Assembly: GCA_033239005.1 (NCBI GenBank) | Contig: BSQZ01000001.1 | Coordinates: 33,319,688 to 33,383,687, forward strand | DNA from: Lamellibrachia satsuma | Lineage: Eukaryota > Annelida > Polychaeta > Sabellida > Siboglinidae | Direction: 5' to 3' | DNA: 64,000 nt | Shown here: piece after piece, positions 12,166 to 24,363 of the stretch | How positions within the stretch are numbered: position 1 is the stretch's first letter | How the letters are laid out: each line of letters begins with the position of its first letter | Notes under the pieces: generated by a model | The model's input: only the letters and a program-made list of their open reading frames with translations | What the model was told of the DNA's origin: nothing | Database searches by the model: none | Translations under genes and position numbers: made by a program

Positions 12166-13235
12166 CATATGCTTATTTATTGTATATGTTTCATTCCCAT
12201 ATAACAATGTAGACCACATGTAGCACCTGAATATTATTGTCCTGGCTTGCATCGATATATTCCTATTCTTCAGAAGACTTGACTTGTTTTCCTTGTGTTC
12301 TATTAAATTGTTTTTTTAATTTCTTGATCACATATGCAACCTAATGTTACAATGGTTTCGAATTTTGTTGCTTATACATATCTCCATTAACTGTTACGTC
12401 GTTGCATGTCGTTGATGCTTTCTTTGAAGCTATACCATATTGTATTCTTACAATTCAATAATAGGCTTTCTTTCTTCGCTTTCTGTAACAACAATAATAT
12501 CTAGTAGTCTGTGCAACTGTCCCTGTGATTCAGCTGTCAGGCCAGGTATTATTAGCATAACGAATGTTGTTTATGCTTTACTCTGATGCCTTCTAGGTCT
12601 TTAAATCTACATTCCTAATATATTGGTAAAAACTCCGACCTATATCCTTGTACAGGAGAAGGGGCGCATGGTTCGTTATGAGATTCATGTCTGTTGCCAG
12701 GTGGCGTCATTGTAACGTGACGTCAGTGCAGGTTGAGAGGCATGCAGTCACGTTTTAGCACATATAGCTGAACAACTTTTACCATCGGTATACGTCTTGG
12801 AGTGAGACAGGAATATAGGTAGACGAACCAGTCTCGCCTGCTTCATTAGCACATGCCTTCTTATGCATCGACGGCTGACTTGAACATACATAATTCCAGT
12901 ACTTGAACGCACACACACACACTCGCGCGCGTGTGCAAACACACACACACACACACACACTCACACACACAAACATACATATGCGCATTATTGCATGTCT
13001 TCTCTACCGACGGAATGCCTAATTTTTTTATTTAGTTACTGTTCGTATTGCAGTATAACGTATTTTGATGAAATACCGAAGTTTGGTGATGTGGTTGTGT
13101 TCGAGAAAATGTATCAAGTCAAATCATTCGACTGTTATCTCTTGCATTGATCAATACATGTATGTAAGTCATATGTGGTTGCATGTGTGTCATCTATAAT
13201 CGAAGAACAACAAACAAGAAAAATGTTTAACGTTT
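12166..13235. other. Intergenic region, no gene seen
   Basis: AT-rich sequence without a supported ORF, with a (CA)n tract at about 12908-12970. The minus-strand 3' end of CRP-3, including an AATGAA poly(A)-like signal, lies at about 13230-13307. Confidence 0.5.
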
Positions 13236-13307
13236 CATTAAGCACATCATCGTTTACACGTTCTTCCGTTGTATTACGGCCTGTCAGTTGCCACAAAGAA
13301 CAACACG

Positions 13308-13562
13308 TCACACTGTTGGCTTAGAGAGGAGCGGACACGACCAATCTCTGTAGGTCCTGCACACGGCATCTCCACTCGGCCGCGCACACGTGCATTTGCA
13401 GCACTTTCTCCAGTAGCATCTAGGACGCGGGTAGTGTGGTAAGTAGTTGCAGCCGGCGACACAGCTGCAGTAGCCGTTCGGACACGACACCTGGCAATAC
13501 CGCCCTGAGAGATACACCGCTCTTATGTAAGTCGTAATACTTTAGTGTGTGTGTGCGTGCGT

Positions 13563-13615
<53 letters not shown>

Positions 13616-14624
13616 CGTGTGTGTACGTGTGTGCGTGTGTGCGTGCGTACATATGCATGACAGTGCGCTTATGTGTGTGCTTGCGTGTGCGTGTAAGTGC
13701 GTGTTTGTGTATATATATATATATACGCTTGTGTATTTGTGTGCTTGTGCATGTGCGTGCGTGCATGCCTGTTTGTGATATATGAGGTGTTTTGGGAAAA
13801 GATAACATTTCCACTTTAGCCCCACAATTTACTACAGCAGGAATTATCTGTTTTGGATTATCAAAATCATGTTGTTTTAACGTTGAACTGGCACATTTTA
13901 TATGTTGAACAACGTTCTATGTACACTGAGATGAAAATGGAGTACCAATAACACGGCAAGCAAAGCTAATAATAATATACTAATATATAATACTCACGGC
14001 AAAATGGATACACCGGCCCTGAAAATAATTTAAAAAGTCATTTATAAATAGTTGTAATCCAAAAAATATACTGATCGTGTTATAACTTTAATATTTCATC
14101 AGACCTGGGTCGACACACCAATATTATGTTAAATTGGAAATCGATATAATTAATTCCATCAAAAAACATCAATATTGGATGACATCAAATAGTGTATACA
14201 TCAATGACAGTGGTGTGTGAATAACTCATTCATAGATGTTACATCAAACTGCACATTCTGCACTTCCTACGCCGCCTGTACTGACAACATCTCAGTTGAA
14301 TACAACAGTTGAAACGTGACAAGGAGGAACTTGGCAATCAGAGATACGATATGAAGCAGCGAATAAATCAAATGGCGTACTTACAATGGGTTGGAGGGCG
14401 AACCTGAAAAACGAAGTTAAATATCATGTTAAACGTGCGAATTGATCGTCTGTGTGAAAGGAATATTGTTAAACTCTGTCAAACAAGTAATCAGATTTAT
14501 TTAGTTGCTTTAGGATATGAATAAAAATAGCTGCAATCACGAATAGTCTCACCTGTGTGGCCGCCTCATACTGCGGCAGAATCACCAGCACGACAAGCAG
14601 CGCCAACGCCACTGCCAACTTCAT
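13308..14624 (-). CDS. CRP-3: small secreted cysteine-rich protein, four exons, inverted
   Basis: On the minus strand the coding exons are 14624-14553, 14403-14385, 14018-13998 and 13504-13308, with phases 0, 1, 1. The product is 102 residues. It has a signal peptide ([17 protein letters not shown]), a short exon 2 (VRPPTH) replacing the polyproline, an exon 3 (WPVYPFC) ending in Cys, and the full 12-Cys domain beginning [17 protein letters not shown]. The loop between Cys5 and Cys6 is longer and proline-rich ([10 protein letters not shown]), and the last pair is RDWSC rather than WWC. Promoter, leader and gene structure match CRP-1 and CRP-2, so this is an inverted paralogue rather than a chance frame. 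Function unknown. Confidence 0.83.
13544..13770. repeat. (GT)n, (GTGC)n and (TA)n microsatellite in CRP-3 intron 3
   Basis: Dinucleotide and tetranucleotide repeats next to exon 4 on the minus strand. Open frames in both orientations here are repeat artefacts. Confidence 0.92.
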
Positions 14625-14675
14625 GACTGAGTTGCACAAGGTCTAACTTCGCGAACGTCAATAACTCTTGTCGTT

Positions 14676-14723
14676 GTCTCAGGAGACTGTGTCTATGCCG
14701 TCACAGACCCCTTTGTTTATATA
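14676..14723 (-). promoter_or_regulatory. Core promoter of CRP-3: TATA box plus palindrome (minus strand)
   Basis: On the minus strand TATATAA starts at 14723 and GTCTCCTGAGAC runs from 14687 to 14676. This is the same order and nearly the same spacing as in CRP-1 and CRP-2. The leader sequence down to the ATG at 14624 is also clearly alike. Confidence 0.75.
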
Positions 14724-15140
14724 AGAGTTGCACACGAGGCGGTTAAACGTAGACGTGGGCCTTGTGTTTGAAGGACGACATGCCTACAGACACGTATTGA
14801 CGGACAATATGTGTCATACATCTTTTTGAGCTCTTCCCATGGAACAGAACGTCTCGACGAAAATAGATAGTCGTGATGTTTACGCATTGCAAACTGCTCG
14901 GAAAGTAACTTCCTGCGCAATTTGTATATTTCGTAAGAATACGTGCAACGCCTTGTGACCGTGAAGCGAATTTTCCATTTCCAATTAATTATTGCATGGA
15001 TAACGTTAGGTCGAGTCAGATGACAATGGATTGCTTTGTTCAGCAGAAGGTTTTTATATTGTATTGGTACTAATCTCAACAACCGTTTGTGTCTAAAATA
15101 AAAACCATTTTTAGCTCACATAAATGTTACGGCCTCGTGC

Positions 15141-16167
15141 GATAAACAAACCACTCGATGTGTCCCAAACTACACATACACGAACAACACAGTCTTTGCC
15201 AGCGTCCATTAACATCATACCACAGCCACAATAAACACACCACTCGATGTGTCCCAAACTACACATACACGCACAACACAGTCATTGCCAGTGTCCATCA
15301 ACATCAGACCACAACCACAATAAACACACCACCCGATGTGTCCCAAACTACACATACATGCACAACACAGTCATTGCCAGTGTCCATTAACATTAGACCA
15401 CAGCCACAATAAACACACCACTCGGTGTGTCCCAAACTACACATACTTGCACAACACAGTCATTGCCAGTGTCCATTAACATCAGACCAAAGCCACAATA
15501 AACACACCACTCGGTGTGTCCCAAACTACACATACTTGCACAACACAGTCATTGCCAGTGTCCATTAACATCAGACCAAAGCCACAATAAACACACCACT
15601 CGGTGTGTCCCAAACTACACATACTTGCACGACACAGTCATTGCCAGTGTCCATTAACATCAGACCAAAGCCACAATAAACACACCACTCGGTGTGTCCC
15701 AAACTGCACATACTTGCACGACACAGTCATTGCCAGTGTCCACCAACATCATACCACAGCCACAATAAACACACCACTCGGTGTGTCCCAAACTACACAT
15801 ACATGCACAACACAGTCATTGCCAGTGTCCATTAACATCAGACCAAAGCCACAATAAACACACCACTCGGTGTGTCCCAAACTACACATACTTGCACAAC
15901 ACAGTCATTGCCAGTGTCCATTAACATCAGACCAAAGCCACAATAAACACACCACTCGGTGTGTCCCAAACTACACATACTTGCACGACACAGTCATTGC
16001 CAGTGTCCATTAACATCAGACCAAAGCCACAATAAACACACCACTCGGTGTGTCCCAAACTGCACATACTTGCACAACACAGTCATTGCCATTGTCCGTC
16101 AACATTAGACCACAGCCACAATAAACACACCACCCTGTATGTCCCAAACTGCACATACACGCACAAC
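15141..16167. repeat. 89-bp satellite-like tandem repeat, about 11.5 copies
   Basis: Head-to-tail copies with a period of 89 bases, each containing CACACCACTCGGTGTGTCCC and CAGTCATTGCCAGTGTCCAT. The CACACC...GGTGTG core is a small inverted repeat in most copies. Copies differ at a few positions. Directly after the array (16169-16195) a short stretch reads as the reverse complement of part of the unit. Confidence 0.95.
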
Positions 16168-16199
16168 ACTGGTCTGATGTTGATGGACACTGGTAATTG

Positions 16200-17070
16200 C
16201 TTTCAAGTTAAACCTGTCTCTTAATGCAAGCTCTGTGAACCCAGTGAAGTTTCATCTATTCCACATGCTTGCATTATCAGCATTCCTGAGTTAAATACAT
16301 TACCGAATGGAATAACCATATGTTGCGATCATCTGTGAAAGATCATCGCGCTAGTAACTAATCACCCTTTCAATCAATGCGAGATTCTTGAAAAAATTAT
16401 TTAACCGTCATCATGCAACGCTATTTATATATAGGAATGGACTAAATCAAACAAGGAATGTAGCATTTTTTTGGCAAATTAATTTACTTTATACAGTACA
16501 TCTTGTTAGAAATTATTTATAATAAATAGTTGTTCTCCTTTACATCTATGTATTATACAAAAGGCAGAATCACGTGCAGTGTATTGGTTTACGCGTGCTA
16601 ACATAGTTTCCTTTTACATAAAAAATCCATGGAAAGTAGTAAGTGATTCATTATTTTAAAAGGAATTTCATTAACATAAACCTGGTCATTTAAACGTTTA
16701 CTTCGCTATATTTAAATAATCCACAGGTGCAATGATCACCATCATGATTTTTTTCTTGCTATTAATTCTTCGGCCACAGCTCCTACAGCGAGGCTTAGAT
16801 CTTCCGTAACTGGTTTACACAGTTATCTTTGTTTTTTAGTTCTCCTGGCATAGGCACCAGTAGAATACACCAACGGTTTTACGTGTCTACAACGAAAGAC
16901 TTGACAATCTGTCCCGTCACTTGACAGTCCGGCATTATATCGCCAACCTAACGTTTATTGGCTGCAGTTGGTCATTCCGTCAGGATATGGTCAACAAAGG
17001 TGGATTTAAGAACAAGGACAGGATTCACGTGACTGGATTTCGATCAAGAGAACTATATCCATGCAAAAGG
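16200..17070. other. AT-rich intergenic region, no gene seen
   Basis: I see no ORF with coding character, no splice-linked exon and no strong repeat between the 89-bp array and the repeat fragment at about 17075. Confidence 0.5.
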
Positions 17071-17071
17071 T

Positions 17072-17130
17072 ACGTTCTTATAAAGCGCGGTATCTTTGCG
17101 ACTGCTCAAAGCGCTTTACACATCACCCCT
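17072..17130. repeat. Fragment of a dispersed repeat (GCTCAAAGCGCTTTACAC family)
   Basis: TAAAGCGCGGTATCTTTGCG followed by ACTGCTCAAAGCGCTTTACA and a CCCCTGGCAGACC motif matches the repeats at 59190-59575 and 62915-63930, where the same parts occur in the same order. Only this end of the element is present here. Confidence 0.65.
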
Positions 17131-17350
17131 GGCAGACCTTTCCCACGCACTACAATATCCGTCCTGTGTAACATGACCAAATGACTTCGTGCATATTCTA
17201 AAAATATGTAAGAAGTCATATGTGACACAAAGTGCTACGACACATTATCAAAACTAAAAATAACCTCTCCCTAAACAATATGTTTACTTACATAACATTT
17301 GTCATAGGTAATAAATATCTGACGGATTTGTCGTATGGCGAGACACCAGG

Positions 17351-17475
17351 TTTTGTATTAGCATGTTTAACAATGTTTTGTATTAGCATGTTTAACAATG
17401 TTTTGTATTAGCATGTTTAACAATGTTTTGTATTAGCATGTTTAACAATGTTTTGTATTAGCATTTTTAACAATG
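17351..17475. repeat. 25-bp tandem repeat, five copies
   Basis: The unit TTTTGTATTAGCATGTTTAA plus CAATG repeats five times with almost no change. Confidence 0.93.
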
Positions 17476-17479
17476 ATAT

Positions 17480-18173
17480 TTGACTCCATTTCGATGTAAT
17501 AACGACACATTTGTGGCAACATTATCCAAACATTGGCATACCATGAGTTATCTGTTTTTTAAGTTGACAATATTATACATAATGCATGATATATAGGTTA
17601 CGATGGCGTATCAATAAACATTAGCTCAATAAAGTGGCCTGGTGTATGGGAACGACGGTGGATAAATGTGAACTAAAGACATGAAAACATATTTATTGGT
17701 GTCAGTCGCCAGGTAAACCGTTGACATCGAATATGGACTGAATGCAGGACTTACCCTGATATCGCTTAGAATGAACCGTTGGAAAAACCCAGCGACTGAT
17801 GCTGGGAAAGATCCGTCCTCAAATCGTCCGTATTTCTAAAACCGCCCATGCCGTCCTGCAAACTTTACGTATTCTCAGTTATTTATGACCAGACTGACAC
17901 ATAAATTGCGATGACCCATTTGATTTATTTCGAGGGTGTGAACGTTAGAAGGGAGTGTCGGCGTTATGGTTGAATCAATCAACATCACGGCCACACGCGA
18001 GTCAACAACGTGTCCAGTGCGCCTGACAAATCCCAGGTACCCGGCACAGGGCGGTACCACTGTGTCACGTATTCTGGGTCAACTTAATGAGGCACTGCAG
18101 GTAACTGTAGAAGGAATCGTCCACACACACGCACGCACGCACGCGCCCACACACACACGCACGCGCACGCACG

Positions 18174-18210
<37 letters not shown>

Positions 18211-18955
18211 AGTGGAACACAACTTATTGTGTCATCCGATCACGATAATCAACAATATTTTTATTTAACAACAAACTATGCAAATGCCCAAATAATGGGT
18301 ATATATGTTATTTTTTCTGGGCTATTTAGAGATCACAGTGTCACGTTATTGTGCGAGATTTGTAAATAGCACAGTTCCGTTGATACTTCACTATGCCGAT
18401 GTGTCGTTTTCTCCGCTGGCTGTGGCTCTCTTTCTTGAGATTAACAAACCGAATTGCATCACAAAAGTCACATTTTAGCTTAGCCATAGCTTCACGAACA
18501 CGAACATAACTTCCGGGTCTCAACAGAGCAGCATGCGGACAATTATATCAAAGGTCATTCATATAAATGAATGAATGAGTGAATGAATGAATGAATTAAT
18601 TAATTAATTCATTTATTAATTAATAAATCAATTAAGTTTATTTATCACAAACACGAGAAAAAAGGCAGAAAATTACAATGGCATCTTACTAAGCGATATT
18701 GAACAAGTATGACGCTATTTACACAGGAGGCAAATGCGATCTTACAGCTGTTTCCCAAACACAATCCGTTTTTGTTTATGCATAGCGATCGTATGCACAC
18801 TATTGTATATTTTATAGAACATTTCAGTTTGCTGTCAACGTATTTATGTTATATCGTAATGGTTTGTTGGGAGTCGATTAAAAGTATTCTTCCTTTCTTA
18901 ATTAAGCTTTCTCGAAAGATTTGATAATGGTGACACGTTGACTGACACACTATTG
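17480..18955. other. Intergenic region with microsatellites, no gene seen
   Basis: Contains (ACGC)n/(CA)n at 18121-18209 and (AATG)n/(TTAA)n at about 18566-18625. No open frame shows protein-like composition or splice-linked partners. Confidence 0.5.
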
Positions 18956-18974
18956 TAACAATAACATACCCACT

Positions 18975-19006
18975 TTATACTGGCTTGTGTGCCTGACGGC
19001 ACATGG

Positions 19007-19042
<36 letters not shown>
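18975..19042 (+). repeat. (AAGT)n tract, possible 3' tail of a lost LINE
   Basis: GCCTGACGGCACATGGAG runs into nine or so AGTA tetramers. Several LINE families end in a coding stretch followed by such a tail, so this may be the end of a strongly truncated insertion. A plain microsatellite is equally possible. Confidence 0.4.
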
Positions 19043-19450
19043 CGTTATATATGAACGAACGAGTTCGAGGTTATCGTGAATGCCATATGCTTGTACTTAA
19101 ACGTAAACTAGGATCTCGGTTAGCCGTGCTTTGATCACCCCACAACACATCTGACGTGCCAATGAACATTGCCTACCGTAACGTTCACCGCGCGACAATT
19201 ACTAAGTGCCGAAGAACACGTGCCTGCCGGAATGTGAGAATACTCCCCGCCACACCTTGACTACTAATCAACGGCCACGCCCACAAGTCACCACTCCTTG
19301 ACCACAGTCAACGGCCACGTCCACGAGCAGAATAAAAAGACGAAATCAGCGATAAACAACATAAATGACCGCGACTTAACTACTGTTAGTTGAAGCCATC
19401 TCTACAAGCGCTGTTGAATTTGAGAGAGTTTTGTATCAGGGGAAACGACC

Positions 19451-22400
19451 ATGAAGTTGATCGTTGTGTCTCTGGCGTTGTTGGCGCTGACGATCCTGTC
19501 TCGACAGGAAGTTTCGGCCAAGGTGAGTGCTCCACGGGGTAACTTGTTTACTGAATTACAAACCCTCGCCCACTTTTGCTGCTAGGCCATTGACTATGAT
19601 GTTATAGGGTATGAGTTGTACAACCAACTAGAAAATACATATAATTTGTATAACCCATCTTATTACTCGTCGGTGATCAAGGCATCCATACAATTCTCCC
19701 ATTGGATTTTATTACCGACTGGCTCTCGTATGTTGGTCTTACAAACCATTTCGCCAAACTGTCAGTAATACGAAACCTATATTATAAGAAATTAATTAAT
19801 TATCAATTTAGAGAATACAAAAAGTACTTTCGAAACGAGTTCAAAGGGCTAACAGTACATATTCCAAACAGTATTGGAATATAACTATGGGGTCTCCAGA
19901 TGAAAATAAGTTTTTGGTATTTCTGCCTCTCGCATTATGGACAATTATTTTCAAGTTTTTTTCTAACTGTTTATCATCATATGTCATGTGAATTATTATT
20001 ACACTTGCAGAAAATATGCTCTAATCCAATATAGGCGTCCAGTTATGAGGTCAGTATAGTATACACCTGTGATTATGACGGACTTATTTGCTTTAGTTAT
20101 GGTGCGGTTATCGCATATAAAATGGCGCGTGTGAGGACGACGGAACTATTGTTAACGTTTCGAAGCTGTCGTGACCTACACAATTGCAGATGAACATTTG
20201 AATTTTTAAATTACTTTCCTCGTTTGTTGTCGGTGTCAGTGTGTAAAATCACATCTCATGGATATGCTTATATGATGCTATCCATGTCGTAACGTTCTAT
20301 GTCGCACAAAAAACTACATATGTTTTAAACACATTGTCCGTCCCTTTCATTATCTGCAGTTTCGCGAGCCCCACCAATAAGCTGTTTCGCGTATCCCCAC
20401 TGCCATTCTCGACCTTGCCCACGTCCCTGCTCTTCCCACAGTAATAGCGGTACTTATATAGGTGTCAGACCACAGTTGAAAATTGCATTGGTGGCCATGT
20501 TAACGTTTTGTTAGATTATAAGAAAACGTGACCACTAAAAATTCTGAAACGTTTTCACAGCAACTGCCATCATCTCATTGACATGCTGACCAAGTTTTAT
20601 CAAAATCACATATCTCCAGCTCTTTTAAAACGCCCCGACGTGCGATGCCCATCAATTTTGACAAAAATAGCCTTGTATTCATGCGCCCACGTGGCCCATA
20701 GCAGAACAATTCCCATAAATCCCTCCGCCTTTTAAACTCTCAAAAAAATGCACCATTTCACAGCCAATAGCTTCTACAAACAAACCTGTGAATATGCCTG
20801 CTCAATTGCACTTATGTCACATCGTATGAATTCTTTAAAGTCACATATCGCTATTTAATACGCCCTACATTCGTGTGAGACAATAAACAGGAAGGTCAAC
20901 TGTGGTCTTACCCCTATAAAACGATAAATTTGTAATCTGCAGCGCCCCCTAACGGACAACAGGTGCAATAGCTATAATAGCAGGACGCAGATTACGACCT
21001 CGTCCGATAACTTATGCTACTCGACACCGTCTCAGACAATCGGGGGCGCTGCAAATGTATCACTTGATGTAATTATTGCTTCTAAAGCGTTCACGTAGTT
21101 ATCTTAGTAATTCTTATGTTTGTTGTGTATTTTCATGTGTATTGTGTTGTGGCCTTGAAATGTCTTCCGATGACTCACATTTCTTAGTAGACTAACCGGC
21201 AGTAACAGTCAAAACGTCGAAATAACAATGCAGACCACACGTAGCATGTTGTTAGTTGTATGCTGGTTGTAATCAATATAGATTTATGGTTTTAAATAGG
21301 TTTTTTATATTGACATGTGCTGAAATGTTTTCTTTGTGCAATAGGCACGTTGTATAAAAACGGGATATTATTCTTATGAAACACACTTGGGAAGATATAT
21401 TCGAATGTATAAACGTAATGCCCTGCATTCACCTCACAAGTCATTGGGAACGGAGAGACATTATGAAACGATATTAACACTCGATTAAGTACATTACTCG
21501 CATCACGTTCGCAACCAAAGCATTAACCTAAACTCGTTACTAAAAAGGCTACCCTGAACAAATGTATTTACTTTAACACATTTCGAAATTCAGTTTTAAA
21601 TGTCTTGTTTTATTTCACAAATACAAATGACAAACGTCTTCTATGCAAATATATTTACTTCAAGCAACGTTGCATGTAAATAAAATCATGTATGGCACTA
21701 TGCATTTTAGTGAGATAATGCCATAATTCCAAGTCTCTAAAGTCAAGTTAAAATATTGGTTCAATGCAATACAAACTAATCGAGAACAACGTAGAAGACA
21801 ACGTCATTGCATTGCTGATGTGAGTGTCGTTGTACAAGGGTCATTCCGTCAAATCAACCAATCGTCAAAAAGTTGAAGTCTCAGAATTTTTTTACATTTT
21901 AACCAGTGAATAAGTAGCTGTAGCGTTTACCCTTTGTTTACATCATAGGGTGTTACAGATACAATTTGTTTAAATGTTAACCAATGAATAAGTAGCTGTA
22001 GCGCTTACCCCTTGTTTACATCATAGGGTGTTACAGACACAATTTGTATGTAAATGCTTCGTTCTTCGTTGCAGAAGTGCTCGTGCAGGTATAGTTATTT
22101 ATTCACTGGTTAAAATGTAAACAAATTCTGAGATATCAAGTTTTGAGAATGTCCTGAAAATGGGTTGATTTGACACGGAATGACCCACATGTTGTTTGGT
22201 TAGGGTTGAAGATTATAATTGTTCTGTGTAAATTATGTACTTGCATATCTGCAATTATTAGACATATAAACTAATAACTATGTTTTGTTTTTCTAGATCA
22301 CCTTCAGGCCGCCGATAGGTAAGTAACATATGGTATTATTTTCAATTGTTGATACAAATTGTTTGCTGTTTACTTTGTGGCCGCATACGCCGTATATTCG

Positions 22401-23329
22401 AACGTTTATCCAGACTGCGTTACACGAATCTAGTAATGGTCTTCCGAATTCATGTTGACCAGCATAGCGAAACTAATATAACACGAAATACAATATAATC
22501 ACATCATTATAATCCCTACTTCATATTAAATAATTGTGTTTCCTTGTTTTAGTTCCGCAGCCCGTGCCGCAGCCAGTGCCGCCTCCCGTACGTCCACCCT
22601 TCCCCCCGTACCCGCGACCATGTCGTAAGTATGACTAGCACACTGACACACTTACCAGGCACTGTCAAATATGTCTAATTTATATAATTCCATGAACGGT
22701 TTTCTCGGTAGGCCTATTTTGTTTTATCATACTATATTATAAATAATGACTCGTTTTATACATCATTGTACACAGCAAAGGAGTGCGCATGCATATACCC
22801 GCACGTACGCACGTACAACGGCCGCGCTACTGAACGTGACAGGGTCGACTCCTGGGTGTCCTCACAGTAACGTCAACACAGACTCCACTGCAGGTGAAAT
22901 GCGAACAATTCAACCTGAAACAGATACATTAATCAGTGTCTTACTTGTTGTGCGTTTGTTCCAGTTGACCACTGCATGGTGTCGTGTCCGAACGGCTACT
23001 GCAGCTGTGTCGCCGGATGTAACGGACCGTATCGCCGATGTTACTCGAAGAAATGCTGCAAATGCATATGCGAGCGTAACGGTGACGCCGTGTGCAGGGC
23101 TTACCGGACCTGGTGGTGCATACCCCCACCAGTACCTCTTCCCACGTTCCGCCCGCCCTTTACCATCAGACCCCCTACATTCGTTCCACCCATCCCCATA
23201 CCAACGAGATTTCCAACTCCCTTGCCTCCCCTCCCTCCCTTCCCCGTTCCCACGAGAATTCCTCCTCCCTTCCCTCCCCTCCCTCCCTTCCCTCGACCAG
23301 GACCGCTGACAAAGCAAAAGAAGAAGTAG
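19451..23329 (+). CDS. CRP-4: secreted cysteine-rich protein with long proline-rich C-terminal tail, four exons
   Basis: Coding exons are 19451-19522, 22297-22318, 22553-22624 and 22965-23329, with phases 0, 1, 1 as in the other paralogues. The product is 176 residues. It has a signal peptide (MKLIVVSLALLALTILS) and an exon 2 linker (ITFRPPI). Exon 3 encodes a 24-residue proline-valine linker with repeated PVPQ units ending RPC. The cysteine domain starts [17 protein letters not shown] and has all 12 domain cysteines. After the last cysteine (RTWWC) a tail of about 68 residues follows, very rich in Pro with Phe, Ile and Leu, ending in a basic KQKKK. Promoter and leader differ from the other three genes. 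AATAAA is at 23472. Intron 1 is 2.8 kb and hosts three inverted-repeat elements. The tail suggests an extended extracellular-matrix or mucus-binding segment, which is inference. Confidence 0.85.
20457..20918. mobile_element. MITE-like element with about 22-bp terminal inverted repeats
   Basis: The left end TATAGGTGTCAGACCACAGT is matched by the reverse complement of the right end (TATAGGGGTAAGACCACAGT), with two mismatches, and the match runs on into TTGA. About 460 bases separate the ends and no coding capacity is visible. A TA target duplication is possible but cannot be told from the TATA ends. It lies in CRP-4 intron 1. Confidence 0.6.
20938..21053. repeat. Short inverted-repeat unit with perfect 12-bp ends
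   Basis: TGCAGCGCCCCC at 20938-20949 is the exact reverse complement of GGGGGCGCTGCA at 21042-21053. The 92 bases between have no ORF. It could be a very short non-autonomous transposon or a hairpin-forming segment. Confidence 0.5.
21838..22186. mobile_element. MITE with long terminal inverted repeats (GGGTCATTCCGT...)
   Basis: The left end GGGTCATTCCGTCAAATCAA and the reverse complement of the right end (GGGTCATTCCGTGTCAAATC) match apart from a 2-base indel. The similarity continues inward for about 80 bases through CTCAGAATTT, ACATTTTAACCAGTGAATAA. A segment of about 75 bases starting AAGTAGCTGTAGCG is tandemly duplicated inside the left half. There is no transposase. This is a non-autonomous DNA transposon in CRP-4 intron 1. 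Confidence 0.8.
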
Positions 23330-23989
23330 TCGTAGCTGGATCACGTGAGCCCCTAGAGTCCAACGAGAGGACATTCTCACAAGGACGTTGCCGAAGAATG
23401 TGTCAGCTATATACAGACGCGTGTTGCTCGATGTGGACTGTTGAGCTTTTGTCAAATACGTGCAAAAATGCAATAAATGTTCCCGAATGATCAATAGCTG
23501 CGTTTGTGTTGCATATAATTATGTAATCACAACAAATTAAAACTTCTGCGAGCGAATCTCACAGCAGCAACTAACAGTAGGAAAACATTTTGTTGTTGGA
23601 ATCGTCAAACCCTGTACGTCAAATGCGAAGAACTATACGCACATTTCGCAAGTGTTGTCATGTGTTATTCAAATTATTTAATTGTTTTCCCTAAATCGTT
23701 TTATAATAAAATTACTGCATAATTCGTGAACGTTATTTTTATATTTCAATTAACATTTCGCTGTATAAAAATACGCTGTTTTGGGGGGTTTTCAGGCAGT
23801 TATTGAATCAATAACAAAATAACTTCAATGTGCAAATACATCTGATCAGCAAATAGTTGAATATACCAATACGACTAAGCTAAAACTGACAAATACTTTT
23901 AATGCGTTTTAGTTTAAAACTACAGTGAAGTGAAACATTAATAATTGTGTGCATACTACTCTTTTACCTCTATCAATCCTTTTTAATAA

Positions 23990-24160
23990 ATAACCTGCGT
24001 GCAACGACATCTTGCCCCTTTTATTCGCAAGATGGCGCCACTCAAAGCAAGTTAAACATGCGAATTCGAGCATGGAAAAAATATTTTTAATCTGTTTTTA
24101 CACGCAACATGTTTAATAATTTACATGTTCCGTAGTTCAGTAAGAATTGTGCATGGTTAC
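23990..24160 (+). repeat. Left part of a dispersed repeat interrupted by a gypsy element
   Basis: Sequence from CATCTTGCCCCTTTTATTCG to TGTTCCGTAGTTCAGTA matches 40505-40640 closely. The match breaks at 24160, where an LTR begins, and resumes at 27691. The repeat was therefore in place before the gypsy insertion. Confidence 0.75.
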
Positions 24161-24363
24161 TGTGATGCTTCGGTTACTCAAGCACATTTCGTGATATAGT
24201 GTTTTCTGCTTTGGGGTTTCCCGTCTAGCGCCCACGTTGGTTTAGGCTAACGTGTTTTATGTTACATGTAGTTATGTTATAGAAAGATATTGTTTTGTTG
24301 TCACAAGCAGCTGTCGTTAAATTCTGTCGTTGACAGCGAGGTCAAGACGCCCCAGATGTAACA
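24161..24363 (+). repeat. 5' LTR of the gypsy element
   Basis: It starts TGTGATGCTTCGGTTACTCA and ends AGATGTAACA. It is followed by ACTGGCGGGGAAGATAAC, probably the primer-binding region. It is alignable over its length with 27388-27585, with several substitutions and indels, which points to an old insertion. Confidence 0.8.

Noticed and set aside
15141..16167. CRISPR-like array
   Set aside because: Units are contiguous 89-base tandem copies without unique spacers, in an animal genome. The other tandem arrays also lack spacers.
22910..23494. Antisense 194-codon frame over CRP-4 exon 4
   Set aside because: It is the shadow of the proline-rich and cysteine-rich coding strand. The sense exon has matching splice sites and three paralogues.
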